Assembly (NCBI RefSeq): GCF_002140915.1
Contig: NZ_NGKU01000001.1
Coordinates: 1,767,436-1,806,619 of the forward strand
DNA from: Candidatus Enterococcus testudinis
GTDB lineage: Bacteria; Bacillota; Bacilli; Lactobacillales; Enterococcaceae
Reading direction: 5' to 3'
Length of the DNA stretch: 39,184 bases
Shown: one piece after another, positions 7,886-17,308 of the stretch
How the letters are laid out: every line of letters starts with the position of its first letter
Numbering within the stretch: position 1 is the stretch's first letter
Program-made: the position numbers and the translations under genes
The notes under the pieces: generated by a model
Seen by the model: the letters and a program-made list of their open reading frames with translations, nothing else
Databases searched by the model: none
Told to the model about the DNA's origin: nothing

Positions 7886-7963
7886 ACACATTCCTCCCTT
7901 TACAAAAAGGAACGCTGTAAAAAAAGGAAAGTAAGATTTTTTTCAATGTGAATCTAAGCTTCA

Positions 7964-8497
7964 TTATTCATCTACTTGAATATCATAGCGCACACCATTA
8001 TCATCTATCGCTTGTTTACTTTCAGGATCAAAGATAAAAGTGAAAGTTTGCGTCTTTGTACTCAAGATCAATCGATCATTTTCAATCGTATAAGAAGCTT
8101 TATCAAAGTCAGCTTCATAAATTTGGTAAGGATCATCCGTCATTTTTTCAGCTGTATGAGAAAAATGTCTGTCAAAATCAGCACGGATCTGTTTTTCATA
8201 ATCAGTAGCGGCTTGCGGGTCAGCTGCATCTTCCTCTTCTATTTCGGCCATTGGCAAATATTGTTTAACGATCGTCAATGCGTGATCGTGATAATCATAG
8301 ACACCTTGACTTTGGGGAAAGGAAGGACTATTTGTTTGAATCAGCATCAGATCGCTCTCACCATTGACAACAGCACTAGAAGAGGCCGAAACGGGTGCTT
8401 CAGTCGAATGATTGATGGCCAATTTCTCTTCACCGCAACTCGTTAGCACAAGACCAAATACCAGACACACAAAGAGTACACGTACTCGCTTTTTCAT
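7964..8497 (-). CDS. Putative lipoprotein, function unknown
   Basis: A 177-residue exported protein that I do not recognise. Basic residues at 2-5 and a hydrophobic core lead to a lipobox LTSC around residues 18-21, so the mature protein would be a diacylglyceryl lipoprotein on the outer membrane face. A serine/alanine-rich linker follows, then an acidic soluble domain with several short beta-type segments (DRLILSTKTQTFTFIFDPES). The ATG at 8495-8497 has GAAGGTG about 7 bases upstream; the GTG three codons earlier overlaps that site. It is the first gene of a possible two-gene unit with the holin-like gene. Confidence 0.8.
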   Translation of the reverse strand: MKKRVRVLFVCLVFGLVLTSCGEEKLAINHSTEAPVSASSSAVVNGESDLMLIQTNSPSFPQSQGVYDYHDHALTIVKQYLPMAEIEEEDAADPQAATDYEKQIRADFDRHFSHTAEKMTDDPYQIYEADFDKASYTIENDRLILSTKTQTFTFIFDPESKQAIDDNGVRYDIQVDE

Positions 8498-8604
8498 CGA
8501 AGACACCTTCTTTCATCAATTACATGTAACAACAGCGATGTTTGTCCACCTGCAGGGTCAGCGATGGAATTGCGTTGTAGACGCATCCATTAGAAACCAC
8601 TTAC

Positions 8605-8613
8605 AGTATAACA
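8605..8613 (-). promoter_or_regulatory. Extended -10 promoter of the lipoprotein gene
   Basis: TGTTATACT on the minus strand fits an extended -10. The -35 region is weak. The leader would be about 100 bases. Confidence 0.5.
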
Positions 8614-8821
8614 GGGCGTTATTTAGTAAAGGGTTTTCTAAGAAAAATTTTCGGAATCACACCTTATTTACGACTATTTTTCTCACTAAATTATGATTTA
8701 AGGTTGCTTTTTTTCACAGAATCTTTATTTTCTTTTACACAAACCTTTCACTTGACACAATAATGTTTAAGTGGATCAGGACATCATACGAAAGTTGATA
8801 CCCTCTTCGAAAAACCTTTCT

Positions 8822-8850
8822 TTGTTTCGTCGATGACTTTGAGCTATACT
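8822..8850 (+). promoter_or_regulatory. Promoter of the hydrolase-phosphatase pair
   Basis: TTGTTT (8822-8827) and TATACT (8845-8850) with a 17-bp spacer, about 40 bases before the start codon. Confidence 0.55.
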
Positions 8851-8891
8851 AGAGGTGCACATATTTCTTATTTGATTTGAGGAGGTTCTAT

Positions 8892-9512
8892 ATGAAAATC
8901 ATCGGTTTAGTCACCGGACCTGTACAGGAAAATTGTTACCTTATTTGGAACGAAGACACCCTCTTGATCGTTGACCCTGGCGCTGAAGCAGCCAGATTGA
9001 TCAGTGAAATCGACAAAACAGGTGCTGCACCACAGGCGATCCTGCTGACCCATACCCATTACGACCACATCGGTGCAGTCGATCAATTGAGAGATTATTA
9101 TCATATACCGGTCTATGTCAGTCCGCTAGAACAAGCGTGGTTGAGCGATCCACAGCAAAATCTATCTGGTCGTCATCCAGACCTTGGCGGCATTACGGCT
9201 AGACCAGCTGAAGAACTTCTAGAGATGAAGGATTACCAGATCGGTGATATTTCTTTCCGCGTTGTCCCAACCCCTGGTCACTCGATTGGCAGTGTCAGCT
9301 TCATCTTTGATTCTTTTGTTGTTTCAGGAGATGCACTGTTCAAAGGCAGTATTGGTCGTACGGACCTTCCTACTGGAAATTTAGAACAATTGCTTGATAG
9401 TATTCAAAATCAATTATTTGTCTTACCAAATCAAATGGCTGTTTATCCCGGCCATGGCGAACCAACCACGATTGAAATCGAGAAACGTACCAATCCGTTT
9501 TTCAATCATTAA
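8892..9512 (+). CDS. Metallo-beta-lactamase fold hydrolase (glyoxalase II-like)
   Basis: A cytosolic hydrolase of 206 residues. The zinc motif HTHYDHIG lies near residues 54-61, and further metal ligands are the histidine in PTPGHSIGS, the aspartate in VVSGDALF and the histidine in YPGHGEPT. The compact size and the sequence place it with the GloB-like MBL hydrolases common in Firmicutes, which probably act on thioesters; the substrate is unproven. The ATG at 8892 has GAGGAGG six bases upstream; the longer frame starts from a TTG overlapping that site. The next gene starts 30 bases on, so the two form an operon. Confidence 0.9.
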   Translation: MKIIGLVTGPVQENCYLIWNEDTLLIVDPGAEAARLISEIDKTGAAPQAILLTHTHYDHIGAVDQLRDYYHIPVYVSPLEQAWLSDPQQNLSGRHPDLGGITARPAEELLEMKDYQIGDISFRVVPTPGHSIGSVSFIFDSFVVSGDALFKGSIGRTDLPTGNLEQLLDSIQNQLFVLPNQMAVYPGHGEPTTIEIEKRTNPFFNH

Positions 9513-9542
9513 CATCAAGAATCGAATGGAGGAAAAGGAAAA

Positions 9543-10247
9543 ATGGCCAAAACAGAACTATATGTTGTTCGTCACGGCAAGACAATGTTCAATACACTGC
9601 AACGGGTACAAGGTTGGTGTGATACACCCTTAACGAGAACCGGCGAACAAGGGATCCATTATTTGGGTCTTGGCTTACGGGATGTTGAGTTTACTGAAGC
9701 TGTTTCTAGTGACAGCGGACGAGCAATCGAAACCATGCGCTTGATTCTGGGTGAACATGTCCGTGGCCCTCAAATTCCTTATCATATCGACAAACGAATT
9801 CGTGAATGGAGTTTTGGGTCATTAGAAGGCGGCTATGATGCTGAAATGTGGGGGGTATTGCCGAGGATCTTGGACTTCCCTGACTATGATGATATGATTG
9901 CAAATCATGTGTCCTTTGAAGCGATTGCCAATGCGATCTATCATGCTGACACTGCCAATTGGGCCGAAACTTTCGATGTGTTGACAGAACGCGTCAAAAA
10001 CGGCTTCGAAGATATTGCCTATCGCGTCGAGAAAAAAGGCGGCGGCAATGCACTAGTGGTATCTCATGGTTTAACGATTGCCTTCTTGCTGCATTTGATC
10101 AATAACGAAAACAACGTACGCATGGACATCGATAATGGTTCTGTGACCCGCCTTGTCTATGAGAATGGCACGTTTACCATTGCTGAAGTCGGCTCTACTG
10201 ACTACATCAAGAAAGGCGTTGCGCTTTCCCAAGAATTATTGTCCTGA
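9543..10247 (+). CDS. Histidine phosphatase family protein
   Basis: A 234-residue cytosolic phosphatase of the phosphoglycerate mutase-like superfamily. The phospho-acceptor is the RHGKT motif at residues 10-14, and the second conserved histidine is in VVSHGLT near residue 180. The glycolytic-mutase insert is not present and the motif is RHGKT rather than RHGESxxN, so a general phosphatase is more likely than a mutase. GGAGG lies ten bases before the ATG. It is the second gene of the operon behind the MBL hydrolase and is closed by a terminator. Confidence 0.88.
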   Translation: MAKTELYVVRHGKTMFNTLQRVQGWCDTPLTRTGEQGIHYLGLGLRDVEFTEAVSSDSGRAIETMRLILGEHVRGPQIPYHIDKRIREWSFGSLEGGYDAEMWGVLPRILDFPDYDDMIANHVSFEAIANAIYHADTANWAETFDVLTERVKNGFEDIAYRVEKKGGGNALVVSHGLTIAFLLHLINNENNVRMDIDNGSVTRLVYENGTFTIAEVGSTDYIKKGVALSQELLS

Positions 10248-10262
10248 TACGATCGACTTTTC

Positions 10263-10297
10263 GAGCAGTTTTCTTTAGTGAATCTGCTCTTTTTTTG
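10263..10297 (+). terminator. Intrinsic terminator after the histidine phosphatase
   Basis: A 6-bp GC-rich stem (10263-10268 with 10284-10289) is followed by eight T. Confidence 0.9.
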
Positions 10298-10307
10298 TTG
10301 AAAAAGA

Positions 10308-10336
10308 TTGGTATTCTTTAATAGAAACGGTATACT
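10308..10336 (+). promoter_or_regulatory. Promoter of uppP
   Basis: TTGGTA (10308-10313) and TATACT (10331-10336) with a 17-bp spacer, directly after the preceding terminator. Confidence 0.7.
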
Positions 10337-10371
10337 GATAATTGTATTTTGTTAAAGAAAGGAATGACTCA

Positions 10372-11205
10372 ATGTTTTTTACTAATTTCATTAAAGCAAT
10401 TCTTTTTGGTATTATTGAGGGAATCACTGAATGGCTGCCCATCAGCAGCACTGGTCATTTGATTTTGGCCGATGAATTCATCGGATTAGACGTTACACCA
10501 GAATTTATGACCATGTTCAATGTCGTGATCCAACTTGGTGCGATTTTAGCCGTTGTTTATTTATATTTCCATAAGCTGAATCCCTTCTCTCCCCAAAAGA
10601 ATGCGCTAGAAAAAAAGAATACATGGACATTATGGTTCAAAGTAGTCGTGGCGGTCTTGCCGTCAGTGATCATTGGTTTGCCTTTAGATGATTGGCTCGA
10701 TGCGCATTTCTATAACTTTCTATCCGTATCGATCGTCCTGATCATTTATGGGATTGGTTTTATCGTAGTCGAAAAAAGAAACAAAAACCAAACGCCCAAA
10801 TGTACAGACTTGAATCAATTCACCTACAAAGCTGCGTTGATTGTAGGGATGTTCCAAGTATTGGCCCTGATACCAGGGACTTCCCGTTCAGGTGCAACCA
10901 TTTTAGGTGGTATCATGATCGGCGCTTCTCGATTCGTTGCTGCTGAGTTCTCTTTCTTTTTAGGGATTCCAACAATGTTTGGCGCAAGTGCCTTGAAAAT
11001 ATTCAAATTTCTAAAAGATGGCAATGCCTTTGATCTACAAGGAACCGTTATCCTATTGACTGGTACGATCGTTTCCTTTATCGTTTCTGTCTTAGCGATT
11101 CGCTTCTTGATGAACTACATCAAACGGAACGATTTTACCGCATTTGGCTGGTATCGGATCGTACTTGGTGTTATCTTGATTGGTTATTGGCTGACACAGC
11201 TATAA
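10372..11205 (+). CDS. uppP: Undecaprenyl-diphosphate phosphatase UppP (BacA)
   Basis: An integral membrane phosphatase that recycles undecaprenyl diphosphate to the monophosphate carrier for peptidoglycan and other wall polymers; overexpression gives bacitracin tolerance in many bacteria. The 277-residue protein has about eight hydrophobic helices and both family motifs: [15 protein letters not shown] at residues 16-30, containing the catalytic glutamate, and [10 protein letters not shown] near the middle. I start at the ATG at 10372, with AAAGGA eight bases upstream; the longer frame adds ten residues with no signal. It is monocistronic, with its own promoter and a bidirectional terminator. 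Confidence 0.97.
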   Translation: MFFTNFIKAILFGIIEGITEWLPISSTGHLILADEFIGLDVTPEFMTMFNVVIQLGAILAVVYLYFHKLNPFSPQKNALEKKNTWTLWFKVVVAVLPSVIIGLPLDDWLDAHFYNFLSVSIVLIIYGIGFIVVEKRNKNQTPKCTDLNQFTYKAALIVGMFQVLALIPGTSRSGATILGGIMIGASRFVAAEFSFFLGIPTMFGASALKIFKFLKDGNAFDLQGTVILLTGTIVSFIVSVLAIRFLMNYIKRNDFTAFGWYRIVLGVILIGYWLTQL

Positions 11206-11206
11206 T

Positions 11207-11244
11207 AAAAAGCGTCCAAGAAAAAATTCTTGGACGCTTTTTTT
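11207..11244. terminator. Bidirectional terminator uppP / DUF47 gene
   Basis: A perfect 12-bp stem (11211-11222 with 11227-11238), loop of four A, seven T on the plus side and a T-run on the minus side, overlapping the DUF47 stop codon. Confidence 0.95.
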
Positions 11245-11866
11245 AGGTATTTTTGATGACCATGCCGTCGATGATATCCACAGCATCCTCAGTGTCATTG
11301 ATGATTGACTCGAATCGATCATAGATATCTTTCCATTTGATGATCTCCAAGACATCTGTTTCGTCTGTGAACAATGCTTTTTTCATTTGCGAGTATAATA
11401 GATCCGCTTCTGATTCAATCGCATTGACATCAGTGATCATTTTACGCAACGTTTTTGAATTTTTGAACTTAGGAAACTCTTTTAATGCTGTTTCAACACC
11501 TTGTGTCGCTTGGGTAATCATGTCAGCAAAACGATTGGTTTCCGGACGCAATGATGTGATGACTAAATTTTCAAATAAGTAAGTCAACCCCATGATCCCA
11601 TCTAAAATGTCATCTAACCGCTCTGAGATGATCAAAATGTCTTCCCGGTCGATAGGGGTGATAAACGAGTCGTACAATTCATTGGTCAATGCGGCCATCA
11701 CTTTGTCGCCTTCTTTTTCCAATGCATGGATCTCTGCTGCTGCTTCTGCTAATGCTGTTTCCGAATAATCATGAATCAACACCGAAAAACGCTGTGCAGC
11801 CAAATGTCCATTTGTTGCCAATTGTTCCATCGCTGCAAAATAATCAAAACTTTTTTTACGTGCCAT
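11243..11866 (-). CDS. DUF47 family (PhoU-like) partner of the phosphate transporter
   Basis: A 207-residue all-helical cytosolic protein of the DUF47/PhoU-like family. Members are nearly always encoded next to PiT transporters and are thought to modulate them. Typical features are EIHALEKEGDKVMAALTNELYDSFITPIDREDILIISERLDDILD in the first half (the family's conserved acidic metal-binding helices) and IESEADLLYSQMKKALF in the second. It starts 13 bases behind the transporter gene with GGGAGAGAAAG ahead of the ATG, so the two are one operon. The regulatory role is inferred from the family. Confidence 0.9.
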   Translation of the reverse strand: MARKKSFDYFAAMEQLATNGHLAAQRFSVLIHDYSETALAEAAAEIHALEKEGDKVMAALTNELYDSFITPIDREDILIISERLDDILDGIMGLTYLFENLVITSLRPETNRFADMITQATQGVETALKEFPKFKNSKTLRKMITDVNAIESEADLLYSQMKKALFTDETDVLEIIKWKDIYDRFESIINDTEDAVDIIDGMVIKNT

Positions 11867-11879
11867 TACTTTCTCTCCC

Positions 11880-12899
11880 TCACAAAATAAGCAATAATAC
11901 TTTCACCATCACATAAGCAATCAATCCACACCCTGGAAACGTTAAAATCCAGGCATAGATCATTTCTTTGACGATGCGCCAATCAACACTCGAAAAACGT
12001 CTAGATGCACCTACACCCATGATCGCTGTCGTCTTGGTATGGGTCGTGGACACAGGGATCCCAAACACAGAAGATAAAAATAAACAAATTGCTGCAGTCA
12101 CATCCGCTGCAAACCCTTGGTATTTTTCTAATTTGACCATGTCCATACCAACTGATTTGATGATTTTCATCCCGCCGACGGATGTCCCAACGCCCATGGT
12201 CAATGAGCATAGTACCATGACCCATAATGGGATAGCAAAACCGCTGCCACTTTTTTCGACGATACCGTTGTAATACATGCCTAGCATGAAGACGCCCATA
12301 AATTTCTGACCATCTTGGGCACCATGCAAGAAGGCATTGGCACCAGCGGCCACCGCTTGACCGACCGTGAAGATTTGGTTGGCTTTACGTCTAGGCGTAT
12401 CACGAAAAAGCCACACGATCAGCTTCGATATCAGAAATCCCCCGATGAATCCCATTAAAGTAGAAACGACCAAACCAATCAATACTTTGACCCATTCATT
12501 GCCATTGACGGCATGCAAACCGCCTAAAGCCATCGCAGCACCCGTCAACCCTGCGATCAACGCATGAGATTCACTGGTGGGAATTCCGAAATACCAAGCT
12601 GCAACGGTCCAGACAACAATAGCAAACAGCGCTGCCGCCAACGCGATTTGGGATACTCGAAAGCTACCGCCAGAATCAAATGTTACAATATTACTGATTG
12701 TTTCTGCAACTTGGGCATTGAAATACGTCATGACCAGTACACCTAAGAAGTTCATAACAACAGCCATACCGATGGCCACGTTTGGGCGCAATACCCTCGT
12801 AGATACGGCTGTTGCAATCGCATTCGGTGCATCTGTCCACCCATTGACAAAAATCACACCAAGTGACAATACAATCGTTATAAATAAAGCGATACTCAC
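11880..12899 (-). CDS. pit: PiT family inorganic phosphate transporter
   Basis: A membrane permease that takes up inorganic phosphate, probably as a metal-phosphate complex driven by the proton gradient. The 339-residue protein has about ten helices and the duplicated PiT signature: GWTDAPNAIATAVSTRVL near the N-terminus and GVFGIPVSTTHTKTTAIMGVG near the C-terminus. I start at the GTG at 12897-12899 because GGAGGG lies seven bases upstream; the upstream ATG at 12935 would put that ribosome binding site inside the gene. It is the first gene of the operon with DUF47. The upstream region carries four PhoP-box-like hexamers, which suggests phosphate-starvation control. Confidence 0.93.
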   Translation of the reverse strand: MSIALFITIVLSLGVIFVNGWTDAPNAIATAVSTRVLRPNVAIGMAVVMNFLGVLVMTYFNAQVAETISNIVTFDSGGSFRVSQIALAAALFAIVVWTVAAWYFGIPTSESHALIAGLTGAAMALGGLHAVNGNEWVKVLIGLVVSTLMGFIGGFLISKLIVWLFRDTPRRKANQIFTVGQAVAAGANAFLHGAQDGQKFMGVFMLGMYYNGIVEKSGSGFAIPLWVMVLCSLTMGVGTSVGGMKIIKSVGMDMVKLEKYQGFAADVTAAICLFLSSVFGIPVSTTHTKTTAIMGVGASRRFSSVDWRIVKEMIYAWILTFPGCGLIAYVMVKVLLLIL

Positions 12900-12955
12900 A
12901 TTAAACCCTCCATTTGAAAATTCCGAAGTTATCATAGCATAGAAATTCAGCGTTG

Positions 12956-12994
12956 TGTAAACTTTTTGTAACTATTCAATAAAAAATGTGTAAA
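12956..12994 (-). promoter_or_regulatory. Four PhoP-box-like direct repeats upstream of pit
   Basis: Read on minus, the hexamers TTTACA (12989-12994), TTTATT (12978-12983), GTTACA (12967-12972) and TTTACA (12956-12961) are separated by exactly 5 bp each, an 11-bp period. The Bacillus PhoP consensus is TT(A/C/T)ACA repeated at about 11 bp. Position upstream of a phosphate transporter fits activation by a PhoP-type regulator; the regulator itself is not in the window. Confidence 0.65.
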
Positions 12995-13080
12995 GATACA
13001 TTTTTCGCCATCAATTCAAATGAATTACCCATTTAAAACCCGCTTTTTTTGTGTTAAGTAAAATTTCTTTACAACTTTTA

Positions 13081-13109
13081 TTGCAATCGGCAAGCGCATT
13101 AGGTATAAT
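13081..13109 (+). promoter_or_regulatory. Promoter of rpsT
   Basis: TTGCAA (13081-13086) and a perfect TATAAT (13104-13109) with a 17-bp spacer. Confidence 0.8.
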
Positions 13110-13125
13110 GATTAGTGTTGATTTA

Positions 13126-13143
13126 TACGTTTTTCCAAACGTA
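13126..13143 (+). promoter_or_regulatory. Hairpin in the rpsT leader
   Basis: A perfect 7-bp stem (13126-13132 with 13137-13143) with a TTCC loop sits between the promoter and the ribosome binding site, followed nine bases later by eight T. It may be an S20 autoregulatory element or a start-proximal attenuator; this is inference. Confidence 0.4.
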
Positions 13144-13172
13144 ATTGAACTTTTTTTTCGGAGGTGAAATAC

Positions 13173-13427
13173 ATGCCAAACATTGAATCTGCAATCAAAC
13201 GCGCGCGTACAAGCGAAGCGGCTAATGCGAAGAATTCATCTCAAGTAAGCACAATGCGTACAGCGATCAAAAAATTTGATCAAGCTGTTGAAGCTGGTGC
13301 TGATAACGTAGATGCGTTATATAAAGATGCTGTTAAAGCAATCGATATGGCTGAGACTAAAGGATTGATCCACAAGAACAAAGCTAGTCGCGACAAATCT
13401 CGTTTAAGTAAAAAAATTGCCAAATAA
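13173..13427 (+). CDS. rpsT: 30S ribosomal protein S20
   Basis: Ribosomal protein S20, a primary binder of 16S rRNA in the body of the small subunit. The protein is 84 residues, strongly basic and helical, with the family start [23 protein letters not shown] and end [19 protein letters not shown]. The ATG at 13173 has GGAGGTG six bases upstream; the longer frame adds three residues. Monocistronic with a strong promoter and terminator. Facing holA on the opposite strand is the usual arrangement in Bacilli. Confidence 0.98.
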   Translation: MPNIESAIKRARTSEAANAKNSSQVSTMRTAIKKFDQAVEAGADNVDALYKDAVKAIDMAETKGLIHKNKASRDKSRLSKKIAK

Positions 13428-13437
13428 GCAAATTAAG

Positions 13438-13476
13438 AAAGGCGAAGCAATCATCGATTGCTTCGCCTTTCTTTTT
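13438..13476. terminator. Bidirectional terminator rpsT / holA
   Basis: A perfect 14-bp stem (13438-13451 with 13457-13470) with a 5-base loop, followed by CTTTTT on plus. The holA stop lies at its edge. Confidence 0.95.
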
Positions 13477-14500
13477 ATCTTTTGCGCTTTCCATGCCGAA
13501 GGACAAATAATTGAAATAAAAACTCCTTGTCCATTTGACCACTTTTGACTTTATAATCATTTTCAATCAACTCATCGTATAATGCGGCTAAAGCTTCAGT
13601 AGCCAATCCCCTTGCTTGCTGCATCGCTAATTTGACCCGGTACGGATGAATACCGATCGTTTGGGCGATGTTCGCTTGCTGATAACCGACTTTCATTAAA
13701 ATCGATGTTTGCAGCAACAAACGCACTTGACTGATCAATATCGCATTGATTTTGATTGTCTCTTCCCCTTGTAGCAGCAAGTCATCATACAGGCGTAACG
13801 CTTCAGAAACATTGCCTTGCAACACATCACTGGTTAGTTCGAAGACATTGTGTTCTAGTGTTTTCGGAATCAATTCCTGCACGATTTCTTTCGTGATTTT
13901 GTTTCCGTTCCCCGCATATAAACGCAGTTTTTGTATTTCCTGCATCGCTTTCGACAATTGCAGATCCGTTAGACGTAAAAACAGATCAAAGGCTTCTCGC
14001 GTCATCTCAATGCCATCATTGGTCAAAGTGTGCTGTAAATACTGACGCACATCGTTTTCTTTCATCGGTGAAGCATCGATACTGACAGCCGCTTTTTTCA
14101 ATTGTTTGGTGATTTTTTTGCGCTCATCCATTTTATCTGCCAAAACAAACAACACCATAACGGCTGTTGGTTCAGGTGATTGGATATAGCGGATAAAATC
14201 TTCTAAGTCATGTTCAGGGACATTGTTCTTCTTTTCTGCAGTCAAAAAGAATGGCCGATCGACGAAAATCAACCGTTGATCACCAAAAAATGGCAATGAC
14301 TGGGCTTCTTGGATCACCAAATCAATGGAATCTTTTTCCAAATCAAAAGCTGCAAAATTCAAATCATCTTTAGACACAGAAAAACGAGTCAAAAAAGCCT
14401 CTCGGACTTGATCTTGTAAAAAAGTTTCGCTGCCGACCACTAAATAAATGGGTTTCAATGTGTCGGTACGAATGGCTTTCAATGCGTTTTGTAAATCCAT
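13475..14500 (-). CDS. holA: DNA polymerase III subunit delta
   Basis: The delta subunit of the clamp loader, which opens the beta clamp during chromosome replication. The 341-residue protein has the HolA pattern: an N-terminal RecA-like domain with PIYLVVGSETFLQDQVREAF and LPFFGDQRLIFVDRPFFL, a middle lid domain, and a helical C-terminal collar with GIHPYRVKLAMQQAR. I start at the ATG at 14498-14500, behind GTGGGGG five bases upstream. The longer frame adds seven residues that would contain that site. It lies 25 bases behind comEC and is presumably transcribed with comEB-comEC. Confidence 0.93.
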   Translation of the reverse strand: MDLQNALKAIRTDTLKPIYLVVGSETFLQDQVREAFLTRFSVSKDDLNFAAFDLEKDSIDLVIQEAQSLPFFGDQRLIFVDRPFFLTAEKKNNVPEHDLEDFIRYIQSPEPTAVMVLFVLADKMDERKKITKQLKKAAVSIDASPMKENDVRQYLQHTLTNDGIEMTREAFDLFLRLTDLQLSKAMQEIQKLRLYAGNGNKITKEIVQELIPKTLEHNVFELTSDVLQGNVSEALRLYDDLLLQGEETIKINAILISQVRLLLQTSILMKVGYQQANIAQTIGIHPYRVKLAMQQARGLATEALAALYDELIENDYKVKSGQMDKEFLFQLFVLRHGKRKR

Positions 14501-14525
14501 TGTTTCCCCCACTTTCATCACTATC

Positions 14526-16781
14526 CTACCATTCCTTTTCGACCGCGTCTAGCCATGTTCTCATGTGGAGTTGCTGATGTTTGTCAGACCAGCTAAATTG
14601 GATCATTCCATGGTGATCTGTTCTCAGAACAGAAACATCTGCCAGTACATCGAGGACTTCTTGATGTGGGTGACCATACCGGTTATTCAAGCCACATGAA
14701 ACGATGCCAAGTTGAGGAGAAACATGTGCAACAAAAGCTTCTGCTGTTGAGGTCCGGCTGCCGTGATGGCCTAGTTTTAATATATCTACTGTCAAATCAG
14801 GATATTGCGACAATAACTCAAGCTCTCCTGCTTGATCTAGATCGCCAGTAAAAAGAAAGGAATGCGCGCCAAGACGTGCCTGTAGGACAAGTGAATCTTC
14901 GTTTTGACCTTCACCATAGGCTGGCGCTAACACTTCCAGAAGCACATCATGACCAATCATTTGTCCGACTTCTGTCCACACCACTTCAGTAGTTTTAGGG
15001 ATTTGCGTCAGTAACGCTGCGATACGCGGGTCCTCTTGACTGCCAGGCACCAAATACAGGGTTTGGACAGGGATCGACTGCATCAAGAATAACGCGTCCC
15101 CAATATGGTCCGTATCGCCATGAGTCAAAAATAGGCCCGTAATCTGACTGATTCCTTCTCCCTTTAAGAAAGGAACCAATGAATAGGCTGCACCAGATTG
15201 ATAGGCGCGCTGCTGCCAGTCTGCTCTTTCAAAGGCCAATGTACCACCCGTATCGATCACATACACGGCCTGATTTCTTTTTTCTTGAATCACGATACTA
15301 TCTCCTTGCCCCACGTCAACAAAAGAAATGGTGGGCTCTACTTGCCATTTCTGGAAACCGTATGGCAGTAGAACGATCACAAGCAATAGGAGCGTCAGCT
15401 TTCTCTTCTGATAGCAGACCACCCCCAAAATCATACAAAGCAAGGCTAACGGCATCGGCAAGGCGCCGATTGTTAGAGACACATGGCTCAGATACCCTAT
15501 CACATATTCCAAGAGCGTTAACAAGCTTTCTGCAAACGCATTGACACTGGGCAAGACGACAAACAGACTCATCCCAAACAGCAGCACTGCGCCCGGTAGC
15601 AGGACCATCGTCATCAAAGGATAAAACAAAACCGTCGCCAAACCGCCCAATACAGGAATCTCAAAAAACAAATGGGCCAAAACTGGACCTGCCAGCAACG
15701 TCAATAGCCATCCCTTCATGAAAGGATGGTACCGGGAATTTTTACTATTGGTCATCAATAGTAAAAAGGTCATCAGCAAGCACAACTGCCCGGATACCTG
15801 CAGTAGAATGTTGGGTTCTACTATCAGAAGAATCGTTAAAATAATGCCATAACGATCACTAGCCGATAAAGTTCTTGCACGTGTGGTCATCAGTAGATTC
15901 AGGATATACACAATGACTGCGCGAATCACACTGATCCCTCCGCCAAACAAAACTACACTGCAGCCTAAGCAGGATAGCATGGGCAGCAACATATCGTTGT
16001 GGGTGAAATGCAAACGGCGAAAGAAATACGTCAATGCATGATAGAAAAAAGCCACATGCATCCCAGAAATCGTAAAGAAATGAAGCAACCCACTTCCGCT
16101 GAACAAATTTCGCAATGCTTGAAATTCATGATCTTTATAGCCAAAAAGCAGGGCATTGACATAGATACTCAGTTGCGCAGGAAAGACTTGTTGTACATGA
16201 GTGATAGCCGCCCCACGCCATTTTCTTAATGGTATCATTGAAGGATTATCAGCAATGATTTGCAGATCTGCTAATTCGATCGTACCCAAAAAGTGATGAT
16301 TTTCCATATAGGCTGCATAATCAAAAGCATGTTTGTTTCGAGAGGATTGTGGATACACGAGTTGCCCCTTCGCAGCAATCACGACTTGCCACTCTTGACG
16401 TCTGTGCCATTGCTCTTTTTCTGCTTCACTTTGTACTTGCAAACGAACCATGACTGTTCCTTCAGTGATTTCTCCTTCGAAAGTGACCAAATCCCCATTG
16501 ATTTTGATGGTATCAGGTCGAATGTTGATTGTGCCGCTATAAGGACCTTCTGCCGCTCTTGGTGCTTGCTGCCATGATACACGAAAAGCAATCACCAGAC
16601 CAAAACACAATACAAGTCCAATTAAAAAAGCTTGTCCTCTATAGACAAGCATGACAACATAGTATATTGCGATCAAGGCAATCCAGACAGACTGCAATTG
16701 ATATGCAGTTGTCAAACACGCCAAGATCACACCAAGAAAAAGATACGAATCAGTCTGTTGTTTTTGAATCAGCCGCTTCAT
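14526..16781 (-). CDS. comEC: ComEC/Rec2 DNA-uptake channel protein
   Basis: The polytopic membrane protein that carries single-stranded DNA across the membrane during natural transformation. At 751 residues it is full length. It has an N-terminal DUF4131 region with two or three hydrophobic helices and a soluble OB-like part, then the Competence domain with its channel helices ([21 protein letters not shown] and following, from about residue 235). A C-terminal metallo-beta-lactamase domain from about residue 490 has the metal motif HGDTDHIGD and further ligands in [13 protein letters not shown], which may degrade the non-transported strand. The gene overlaps comEB by 32 bases and its ATG has GGCGGG four bases upstream inside comEB, so translation is coupled. 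It is intact, which suggests transformation ability is kept or only recently lost. Confidence 0.96.
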   Translation of the reverse strand: MKRLIQKQQTDSYLFLGVILACLTTAYQLQSVWIALIAIYYVVMLVYRGQAFLIGLVLCFGLVIAFRVSWQQAPRAAEGPYSGTINIRPDTIKINGDLVTFEGEITEGTVMVRLQVQSEAEKEQWHRRQEWQVVIAAKGQLVYPQSSRNKHAFDYAAYMENHHFLGTIELADLQIIADNPSMIPLRKWRGAAITHVQQVFPAQLSIYVNALLFGYKDHEFQALRNLFSGSGLLHFFTISGMHVAFFYHALTYFFRRLHFTHNDMLLPMLSCLGCSVVLFGGGISVIRAVIVYILNLLMTTRARTLSASDRYGIILTILLIVEPNILLQVSGQLCLLMTFLLLMTNSKNSRYHPFMKGWLLTLLAGPVLAHLFFEIPVLGGLATVLFYPLMTMVLLPGAVLLFGMSLFVVLPSVNAFAESLLTLLEYVIGYLSHVSLTIGALPMPLALLCMILGVVCYQKRKLTLLLLVIVLLPYGFQKWQVEPTISFVDVGQGDSIVIQEKRNQAVYVIDTGGTLAFERADWQQRAYQSGAAYSLVPFLKGEGISQITGLFLTHGDTDHIGDALFLMQSIPVQTLYLVPGSQEDPRIAALLTQIPKTTEVVWTEVGQMIGHDVLLEVLAPAYGEGQNEDSLVLQARLGAHSFLFTGDLDQAGELELLSQYPDLTVDILKLGHHGSRTSTAEAFVAHVSPQLGIVSCGLNNRYGHPHQEVLDVLADVSVLRTDHHGMIQFSWSDKHQQLHMRTWLDAVEKEW

Positions 16782-17250
16782 TTAACCCGCCAAAAGATAG
16801 CTTTTCAAAATAGATGGGATCGAGGGCAACTTGGTGGACGGTGGCACCAACTTGCTGGATCAATTCCATCGCATAGGGATCGTTGCGATAGTCATTCAAA
16901 TAATGGATTCTTTTGACACCTGCTTGCAAGATTGCTTTCGTACAAGGCAAACACGGAAAATGCGTGACATAGATTTCAGCGCCATCTGTGGAAACACCTA
17001 ATTTGGCACATTGCAGCAACGCATTCATTTCCGCATGGATCGTGCGGATACAATGATTGTCTACGACATGACAGCCTTCGTCGATACAATGAACATCGCC
17101 GCTGACCGACCCGTTATAGCCGCCCGCAATAATGCGACGGTCCTTCACAAGTGTTGCGCCGACTTCTAGCCTTGAACACGTACTGCGTAATGACAATAGG
17201 ACAGCTTGCGCCATAAAATATTGGTCCCATGGAATTCGATTGGTCTGCAT
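16750..17250 (-). CDS. comEB: ComE operon protein 2 (dCMP deaminase family)
   Basis: A zinc-dependent cytidine/deoxycytidylate deaminase-type enzyme of 166 residues. The catalytic HAE is at residues 72-74 and the zinc-binding PCLPC at 99-103; further cysteines and histidines at about 55-67 ([14 protein letters not shown]) fit the second metal site of dCMP deaminases. In Bacillus comEB is in the competence operon but is not needed for transformation. The ATG at 17250 has AAAGGAG a few bases upstream. It lies 174 bases behind comEA and has its own likely promoter there. Confidence 0.95.
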   Translation of the reverse strand: MQTNRIPWDQYFMAQAVLLSLRSTCSRLEVGATLVKDRRIIAGGYNGSVSGDVHCIDEGCHVVDNHCIRTIHAEMNALLQCAKLGVSTDGAEIYVTHFPCLPCTKAILQAGVKRIHYLNDYRNDPYAMELIQQVGATVHQVALDPIYFEKLSFGGLNEAADSKTTD

Positions 17251-17280
17251 GAGGTTACTCCTTTAATTTCGATTACTTCT

Positions 17281-17308
17281 ATTCTAATCGTTTTTATTCT
17301 TTTTTCAA
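17281..17308 (-). promoter_or_regulatory. Likely promoter of comEB-comEC-holA
   Basis: TTGAAA (17303-17308 on minus) and TAGAAT (17281-17286) with a 16-bp spacer, about 30 bases before the comEB start. It would let holA be transcribed independently of comEA. Confidence 0.5.

Larger units (their letters stand above)
8507..8876. other. Divergent intergenic region, 8.5-8.9 kb
   Basis: This gene-free stretch carries the promoters of the lipoprotein gene (minus) and the hydrolase gene (plus), noted separately. I see no RNA gene, repeat or credible small ORF in it. Confidence 0.6.

Noticed and set aside
7976-8446. A 156-codon plus-strand frame
   Set aside because: It is antisense to the lipoprotein gene and has no ribosome binding site.
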